From an uncultured Planctomycetia bacterium (lineage in GTDB: Bacteria > Planctomycetota > Phycisphaerae > Phycisphaerales > SM1A02): a stretch of 51,524 nt of DNA. This document shows, piece by piece, positions 46,633-51,524 of this stretch. The translations under genes were made by a program, and so were the position numbers. The notes beneath the pieces are model-generated. The model was not told where the DNA came from. It was given only the letters and a program-made list of their open reading frames with translations, and did not search any database. Each line of letters opens with the position of its first letter. Within the stretch, counting starts at the first letter, position 1. The stretch is taken from positions 1 to 51,524 of the forward strand of contig CALMPF010000029.1 in assembly GCA_937871505.1 (NCBI GenBank), given 5' to 3'.

Positions 46633-46816
46633 AGCACTACAGCGCTGGAACTCGTCTGCTGCGGCCGCCCGGATGCGGCGTTCTGGCGGCGTCGCAGCTC
46701 GGCTTCGGGCCTCGACGTAGCACTGCGGCTACGCCGTCGGCCCGAAGCCTTCGCTGCTCCTTGCCAGAAGCCGCCCCGAGCTGCCTCGCGACGACGCGTT
46801 CCAGCGCTGTAGTGCT
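46633..46816. mobile_element. 184-bp inverted-repeat element, copy B (MITE-like)
   Basis: Left end AGCACTACAGCGCTGGAAC and right end GTTCCAGCGCTGTAGTGCT are perfect 19-bp terminal inverted repeats. The interior is near-identical to copy A at 12748-12931 and has no reading frame with a known product. It lies between a leftward gene start and the 3' end of the reductase gene. Confidence 0.85.
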
Positions 46817-46934
46817 CGCACCGCGAAGCCCGTCGTGCACCCGGGGAGGGGGGCGTCATGCGGCCGCGGGCCGATCCCCGGAACGGAAGGCGCCTCGCGG
46901 CCCGGCTGCGCAGCCGCGCTCTCCCCCGCGATCG

Positions 46935-47927
46935 TCAGTACACCTCGAGCGCGCAGCGATGCGTGCTGCGCACGCGGCGCTTGATCTCTTCCTCCGTCCA
47001 CTCGTCCGGCGGAATCGAGGCGATCTCCTCCTGGATCGTCAGGTACCCGCGATCGAGGCGATGCCGCGCGAGCATCTGGAAGACGCCGAGCTGCATCCCC
47101 GAGAGGCCGCAGATGTAGATCAGCGTGCGAGGGCTGGCGAGCAGCTCGCCGAAGTGCTCCAGCCGCTCCTCGATGAACTGGTGCACATACTGCCCGCGGC
47201 GCCCATCCGGACGGCGCTCGCGCGAGATGACCGGGTGGTAGCGGAAGTTCGGATGCCTCTCGGCGATCTCCCGGAAGAGGTCGTCATAGAGAAGGTCGGT
47301 GGTGTAGGGAGCGCCCATCGCCAGCTCGACCCGGGAGCGGGTCGGACCGGCAGCGCGCCGGAAGAGCTCGATCGCCATTCCGCGGAAGGGGGCGATGCCG
47401 GTGCCCGTGGCGAGGAAGAGGTAGTCGTGGGCCTCGGTGTCGAGCGGGAGCACGAACCGCTTGCCGTTGGGACCGGAGAGATTGACCGGGTCGCCGGGCC
47501 GCAGGTCGCAGAGGTAGTTGCTCGCCACGCCGACGAAGAGACGGTGATCGTGGGGATCGTCCTGTGGACGGATCGGCCGACGTTCGTCGAGCAGGCGCTT
47601 CGGAGTCGTCGAGATCACCGCGCCGTCGCCATCCTCACCCCAAGACGGACAGGAGATCGAATAAAGCCGCACCCTGTGCGGCCGACCCAGCTCGTCGACG
47701 CCGGGCGGAACCACCCCGAACGACTGACCGGCGAGGAAGCTCCCTTGCAGCGGCGTCCCCGAGACGTCGATGGCCACGTGGCGGACGAACGACGCCGACT
47801 TCCCCTTCATGCAGAGCGTGTTCGAGACCACGCGCCCCACAACCGGCGACCCCGGCATCACCAAGTGCATCTTCGCCTCGGGCAGCAGAGGGTCGTTTGC
47901 GTGGAGCGGGTGCGTCGACGCCGACAT
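46935..47927 (-). CDS. Ferredoxin-NADP+ reductase, plant type
   Basis: The 330-residue protein has the FAD motif RLYSISCPS, a GDPVNLSGPNGKRFVLP segment, the NADP motif LATGTGIAPFRGMAIELFRR, the IYICGLSGMQLGVFQML region and a C-terminal tyrosine (HRCALEVY), all in the plant-type FNR order. The enzyme transfers electrons between ferredoxin or flavodoxin and NADP(H). An insert of about 20 residues separates the FAD and phosphate-binding parts (DDPHDHRLFVGVASNYLCDL). The ATG at 47927 was chosen since upstream codons overlap the divergent murA promoter region; no clear Shine-Dalgarno is visible. Confidence 0.87.
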   Translation of the reverse strand: MSASTHPLHANDPLLPEAKMHLVMPGSPVVGRVVSNTLCMKGKSASFVRHVAIDVSGTPLQGSFLAGQSFGVVPPGVDELGRPHRVRLYSISCPSWGEDGDGAVISTTPKRLLDERRPIRPQDDPHDHRLFVGVASNYLCDLRPGDPVNLSGPNGKRFVLPLDTEAHDYLFLATGTGIAPFRGMAIELFRRAAGPTRSRVELAMGAPYTTDLLYDDLFREIAERHPNFRYHPVISRERRPDGRRGQYVHQFIEERLEHFGELLASPRTLIYICGLSGMQLGVFQMLARHRLDRGYLTIQEEIASIPPDEWTEEEIKRRVRSTHRCALEVY

Positions 47928-48147
47928 GGGCGGGGAGTGTAGGAAGTCGGGCGCGGCGGTCCGGGGTGCGCATCCGAAGCCCGCGAGCACCGCGCTGGCG
48001 GTTCGACTCCCCGCCCCCCAAGGCTCGCGCTCACCGAGGGCGTCCCTCGCCACCTGCCGCGGAGGCGATCCTGCGCTGCTGGGGCTGGACCCGGAGGCGG
48101 GCGAATTCTGCTCCCCCGGCGCCGTCTCAGCCGATGATTCCTCCCAC

Positions 48148-49494
48148 ATGGACGTCTTTCGCATTCAGGGCGGTCGGAGGCTCTCGGGACGCATCGCGGT
48201 CGAGGGCTCGAAGAACGCGACGCTTCCCCTCATGGCAGCCGCGCTGGTCTGCGACGCGCCGGTGGTGCTTCGGAACGTACCCGTGCTCTCCGACATCGAG
48301 AACATGGGCCGCCTGCTGGCGGAACTCGGCTGCCGTCCCCGCTTCGAGGGCGACGCGCTCCGGCTCGAGAACGTGGACACTCGCCTCACGCACGCGCGGT
48401 ACGAGGTCGTCCGCACGATGCGGGCGAGCATCTGCGTCCTCGGCCCGCTGCTCGCCCGGCGCGGCCACGCCCGCGTCTCGATGCCCGGCGGCTGCGCCAT
48501 CGGCGATCGGCCCGTCGATCTGCACCTCCGCGGACTTCGGGCGCTGGGAGCGCGGATCACCCTCGACAACGGCGACATCGTGGCCACGGCACCGCGGCTG
48601 GTCGGGGCGACGATCTTCCTCGGCGGCCCGTTCGGCTCGACCGTGCTGGGGACGACGAACATCATGACCGCAGCCGCGCTGGCGGAGGGAACCACGATCA
48701 TCGAGTCGGCCGCGTGCGAGCCGGAGGTCGTCGAGGTCGCCGACCTGCTCATCGCGATGGGCGCGAAGATCTCCGGCGCCGGGGGACCGCGCATCCGAAT
48801 CGAGGGAGTGAAGGAGCTGGGTGCCCCGAGCGGGTCGGTCGAGCACGAGGTCATGCCGGATCGGATCGTCGCGGGGACCTACGCCATCGCCGCGGCCATG
48901 ACCAACGGCGACGTGGTGCTCGACGACTTCCCGTACGACGCGCTCCTGGCGGTCATCGACCGCTTCGCGGAGATCGGGGTCGAGGTCACTCGAGTCGAGC
49001 CGGGACCGAATCAGACCTCACAGGACGCGCGGCGGTGCAGCGTGCGCGTCTCCTGTCAGCGCCGCCTTCGTCCGAGCACGATCACGACCCAGCCGCATCC
49101 GGGCTTCCCGACAGACCTCCAGGCGCAGTTCATGGCCCTGCTCTGCCTCGCCGAGGGCAACTCGATCATCACCGAGAAGATCTACCCCGAGCGGTTCCTG
49201 CATGTCGCCGAGCTCTCGCGCATGGGGGCGAAGCTCTATCGGCAGGGACCGACCGTCGTCGTCGCGGGCCCGAACCGGCTCACCGGGGCGCCGGTGATGG
49301 CCAGCGACCTCCGCGCGTCGGCCGGGCTCGTCCTCGCCGGGCTCGCCGCCGAGGGCGAGACGATCGTCAACCGCGTCTACCACCTCGACCGCGGCTACAT
49401 GCGGATGGAAGAGGCGCTCAACGCCCTCGGGGCGGACATCGTCCGCGAGAACCCAGAGCGGGACGAAGAACAGCCGGCGGCTGAGGCGGCATAG
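48148..49494 (+). CDS. murA: UDP-N-acetylglucosamine 1-carboxyvinyltransferase
   Basis: The 448-residue protein catalyses the first committed step of peptidoglycan synthesis, adding enolpyruvate from PEP to UDP-GlcNAc. It has [16 protein letters not shown] with Lys22-Asn23, and the catalytic Cys116 in [15 protein letters not shown]. Cys predicts fosfomycin sensitivity, unlike Asp variants. [53 protein letters not shown] and [19 protein letters not shown] complete the family pattern. A loop near 300-312 ([14 protein letters not shown]) is slightly enlarged. Its presence supports a peptidoglycan-containing planctomycete. Confidence 0.94.
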   Translation: MDVFRIQGGRRLSGRIAVEGSKNATLPLMAAALVCDAPVVLRNVPVLSDIENMGRLLAELGCRPRFEGDALRLENVDTRLTHARYEVVRTMRASICVLGPLLARRGHARVSMPGGCAIGDRPVDLHLRGLRALGARITLDNGDIVATAPRLVGATIFLGGPFGSTVLGTTNIMTAAALAEGTTIIESAACEPEVVEVADLLIAMGAKISGAGGPRIRIEGVKELGAPSGSVEHEVMPDRIVAGTYAIAAAMTNGDVVLDDFPYDALLAVIDRFAEIGVEVTRVEPGPNQTSQDARRCSVRVSCQRRLRPSTITTQPHPGFPTDLQAQFMALLCLAEGNSIITEKIYPERFLHVAELSRMGAKLYRQGPTVVVAGPNRLTGAPVMASDLRASAGLVLAGLAAEGETIVNRVYHLDRGYMRMEEALNALGADIVRENPERDEEQPAAEAA

Positions 49495-50039
49495 CGCCAC
49501 CCTCGGACGTCGGCGGAAGAAGCAGCGAGGGCGCGGGAGTCAGCGAGCTCGGGGGGCTTCCGGAGGTCCGCTGAGCTCGAGCTCGGCGGCGCGAACCGGC
49601 CGTTGCTGCTCGATTCGCTGCGACGCGGAGCGATCCGTCGAAATCGTCGGTGAGACGATCGCGAGACTCGCCCGCGACTTCCCGGAGACTCCCGCGAGGA
49701 TTCCCGATCACCGTCGCGTCATCGACTTCCGGAACCTGCTCGCGCACGGCTCCGACGTGGTCGATCCACGGCTCGTGCTCGACCTCGCCCGGACCCGACT
49801 TCCGGCGCTGCTCGCCTCGCCTCGTGCAGCGGAGTGATCGGATCGATCGCGATCGCGTGCTCGCGGTCCGTCGGCTCCTCGACAAGCATCCGATGGAACA
49901 CCTCCGTCCTGCCGGCGTTCACATGCCACGCCCGGAGCACGACACCAGCGCCGGTCGCCAGCTCGGTTGCGGCGCACGCCCACGCTCGGCGCTCCCGAAA
50001 GGGGTCCGGCGATCTCGATCAAGCCGCACCGACCGACGC
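49495..50039. other. Gap after murA containing a HepT-like remnant
   Basis: Of these 545 bp only the HepT-like fragment at 49607-49837 is recognisable. The stretch 49840-50039 shows no supported gene on either strand. Confidence 0.5.
49607..49837 (+). pseudogene. HepT-like HEPN toxin fragment
   Basis: An open frame without a start codon reads RSVEIVGETIARLARDFPE, then DFRNLLAHGSDVVDPRLVLD and LARTRLPALLAS. This is the C-terminal half of the HepT/DUF86 family. RNLLAHG is the RNase motif RxxxxH region (Arg-Asn...His) of HEPN toxins. The N-terminal half and the MntA nucleotidyltransferase antitoxin are missing, so it is a decayed copy. Confidence 0.6.
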
Positions 50040-50405
50040 TCACGGCAGTCGACGGAACGTCGCGACATACCACTCGTACAGCTCGACCATCCCCGCCACC
50101 ATCGCCGGATCGACGATGCCGTTGGCGATCACCCACGACGCGAAGGAGAGCTTCTGGTCGCCGTTGAGCGAGACGTAGCCGTGGAGCAGGGCGTGGAAGC
50201 GCGGGAGGAGGTGGAGGAGGTGGGACGGGGGCGGAACCGATTGGCCCGAGATCGAGACGCCGGATCCGCGGATCACCCACAGCCCACGTGATCCCATCCC
50301 GTCGGCCATCGAGGACGACAGCGAGGCGAGCGCAAGCGCACCGATTGCGAGTCCGGAAGCCCACCCCCGCGCACGCGACCGGCGCAACGAGACGGAGCCG
50401 CTCAT
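50040..50405 (-). CDS. Small exported protein, module copy 2
   Basis: The 121-residue protein begins inside the stop of the regulator gene (ATGA), like its paralogue at 44196-44588. It has a basic N-terminus and a hydrophobic signal (GLAIGALALASLSSSMADG), followed by the conserved core VPPPSHLLHLLPRFHALLHG, YVSLNGDQKLSFASWVIANG and IVDPAMVAGMVELYEWY. Signal and linker have diverged much more than the core, so the mature core is under selection. Confidence 0.68.
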   Translation of the reverse strand: MSGSVSLRRSRARGWASGLAIGALALASLSSSMADGMGSRGLWVIRGSGVSISGQSVPPPSHLLHLLPRFHALLHGYVSLNGDQKLSFASWVIANGIVDPAMVAGMVELYEWYVATFRRLP

Positions 50406-51109
50406 GACGACCCCTCCCTTCTCTCCTCGCGCACGGAACCAAGAATCCGCCAGCCCATCGCGCGGGACTTCGGAAACCGTCCCATCACCCCCATGAGCGT
50501 CCGCACATCGGAGTCATCGAAGTTCCACTCGGGCGCAGCGAGACCACTGGTCGCGGCCGCCACACGGTGGAGATGCTCGATGCCGAACAGGCGCTCCCGC
50601 AGCGCCCAGTGCCCGAGCCGCTCGGCAACCTCGTCGGCCTTGTTGGTCAGGATCGCGGAGAGCTTCACCACCAGATCGAGCTTCGGGTTTCCAGAATCCG
50701 GCACCAGCGCATGGACATTCCGTTCCAGCGCCTCCGCGACCTGCTTCTGCGTCCATCCCCGATAGAGCTGCACCAGCCGGATCATCTCCTCCAGGCGAAG
50801 CCTGCACGCCTCGGTGCTTCCCATGCTGCGCGGGCGGTGCTCATCCGCCTTGCGCAACCCCGATTCGTCGGCCTTCGGCGCCGTCTTCGACGCAGGCCGG
50901 CGCGTCTTTCGACCCGGCATCTCGGATCCCTGGGGACCTCCCTCGGAAGCGCCGCGAGCGGTCGTGCGCTCGGCCCGGCGCTGGGAGGCTGACGCGCTCC
51001 CCTGCACCGGCTCGTCTCTGTCAAACACCGCGCCGCGCTCCACCGACGTCGCGCGGCGTGACGGCTTGTCTGAGTCGGTTGGTCTGCCTTGAGCTCCGTC
51101 GTTCGCCAT
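50402..51109 (-). CDS. XRE-like HTH regulator lacking the TPR middle, module copy 2
   Basis: The 235-residue protein has a disordered Arg/Ser/Ala-rich N-terminus of about 100 residues, an HTH (MIRLVQLYRGWTQKQVAEAL, ERNVHALVPDSGNPKLDLVV), and then at once the C-terminal block KLSAILTNKADEVAERLGHW, APEWNFDDSDVRTLMGVMGR. Relative to module 1 about 285 residues are missing in frame, joined at a shared Ser/Ala-Ile-Leu. GGGAGG lies 8 nt before ATG 51109; a second ATG at 50920 lies closer to the conserved part. The stop overlaps the small exported gene. Confidence 0.72.
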   Translation of the reverse strand: MANDGAQGRPTDSDKPSRRATSVERGAVFDRDEPVQGSASASQRRAERTTARGASEGGPQGSEMPGRKTRRPASKTAPKADESGLRKADEHRPRSMGSTEACRLRLEEMIRLVQLYRGWTQKQVAEALERNVHALVPDSGNPKLDLVVKLSAILTNKADEVAERLGHWALRERLFGIEHLHRVAAATSGLAAPEWNFDDSDVRTLMGVMGRFPKSRAMGWRILGSVREERREGSS

Positions 51110-51524
51110 CCCGCTGACCTCCCATCAAACGAGTGGGACTCCCCATAGTCACGCCACAGGTCACGCACGCTCGCTCGGGCCCCTTTCGATGCCAGCTTTT
51201 GTGCCAGCTCCGGGGCTGGCTTTGGCGCTGGCTTCGGGGCTGGCTTCGGGGCCTGTCGCCGGGGATCAGTCTCGGGGCCATCTCCTTCCGAAAGGCCCCT
51301 CGACCGACCGCCCGGCGTCGTTCGCTCATCTCACAGAAACAAGAGTACCGATTGACTCGACGCTCGCAAGCCCTTTCGGCCGGTGACCTCACGGGAGGGG
51401 CCGGGAGGGGGCGCGACATCCGACGGCGACGGCGTCCGGCTCGATCGATGAACCGCCCCGCTGCGGCCAAGCACTCCAGCGCCCCTTGGGTCCGTCGCGA
51501 GGCGGTCGGAAGCGGATGTTCTGC
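51110..51524. other. Upstream region of module copy 2 to the window edge
   Basis: No gene is supported. A cluster of GCTGGC/GCCAGC half-sites lies at 51190-51250, about 80-140 bp upstream of the regulator start. The last 40 bp begin an AGCACTCCAGCGC string that matches only the first 13 bases of the 184-bp element. Confidence 0.45.
51215..51250. repeat. 12-bp tandem repeats, three copies, upstream of module 2
   Basis: GCTGGCTTTGGC, GCTGGCTTCGGG and GCTGGCTTCGGG follow each other directly. Two inverted GCCAGC half-sites lie just before them (near 51191 and 51203). They are in the 5' region of the leftward regulator gene and could be binding sites for it. Confidence 0.75.

Larger units (their letters stand above)
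45999..46934. other. Long gene-free gap with microsatellite and 184-bp element
   Basis: No credible gene is present in 936 bp. The region holds a (CTGGA)6 microsatellite and copy B of the inverted-repeat element. 46000-46450 is less GC-rich than the flanking genes. Confidence 0.55.

Noticed and set aside
46058..46720. Plus-strand frame through the CTGGA microsatellite
   Set aside because: Encodes an artificial WTGLD repeat and then low-complexity residues; no start context or domain.
49719..49940. Minus-strand frame reading LRAWHVNAGRTEVFHRMLVE
   Set aside because: Overlaps the HepT-like fragment, has no ribosome site and no family match could be recognised.
51468..51524. Third copy of the 184-bp element at the right edge
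   Set aside because: Only the first 13 bases (AGCACTCCAGCGC) match; the following sequence differs.

Overview
The window looks like chromosomal DNA of a very GC-rich member of the Planctomycetota, most likely class Phycisphaerae. The evidence is a TIGR02999-type ECF sigma factor beside a giant Ser/Thr kinase with WD40 repeats, four secreted proteins that end in paired dockerin-like EF-hand repeats ([19 protein letters not shown] type), and a CotH/lamin-tail surface protein. No rRNA, tRNA or CRISPR array was recognised. The taxonomic call is inference from gene families only.

Layout. 1-2.0 kb is a decaying accessory patch: a Doc-type toxin with the tail of its antitoxin, IS3-like transposase remnants and a RidA gene with one in-frame stop. 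2.2-12.7 kb is mostly housekeeping: HIT protein, gamma-glutamyltransferase, a minus-strand hpf-ptsN-ptsH cluster, a DUF502 membrane protein, a TPR/metallopeptidase/PDZ protein, gpsA, a hot-dog thioesterase coupled to purN, and a secreted HAD phosphatase. 13.2-24.4 kb holds a P1B-type ATPase with an unusual CPG motif, a DUF4394 dockerin-like protein, a YpdA-like flavoprotein, two divergent envelope lipoproteins, a membrane pyrophosphatase with a large insertion, and an Arg-rich exported protein. 24.5-33 kb has argS, the sigma factor and the 1787-residue kinase. 33-40.5 kb is a surface-protein island: a lectin-like protein, a 1017-residue protein with near-identical 564-bp repeats lying between two 310-bp direct repeats, and a CotH protein. 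40.7-49.5 kb carries fumC, a regulator module, a membrane-anchored exported protein, ferredoxin-NADP reductase and murA. The right end carries a HepT-like remnant and a second, inverted copy of the regulator module.

The most interesting unexplained structure is a two-gene module present twice in opposite orientation (42862-44588 and 51109-50040). Each copy has an XRE-like helix-turn-helix regulator with a strong Shine-Dalgarno. Its stop codon overlaps, as ATGA, the start of a small exported protein with a conserved core of about 50 residues. In the first copy the regulator has a TPR-like middle of about 280 residues. In the second copy that middle is cleanly missing. The layout of HTH plus TPR regulator followed by a small exported product resembles RRNPP peptide signalling of Firmicutes. 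That parallel is inference only.

Other features that gene annotation alone does not explain are a 184-bp element with perfect 19-bp terminal inverted repeats present twice (12748-12931 and 46633-46816), a pseudogenised 5' duplicate of the lectin gene, in-gene 9-nt minisatellites, and a pentanucleotide microsatellite.
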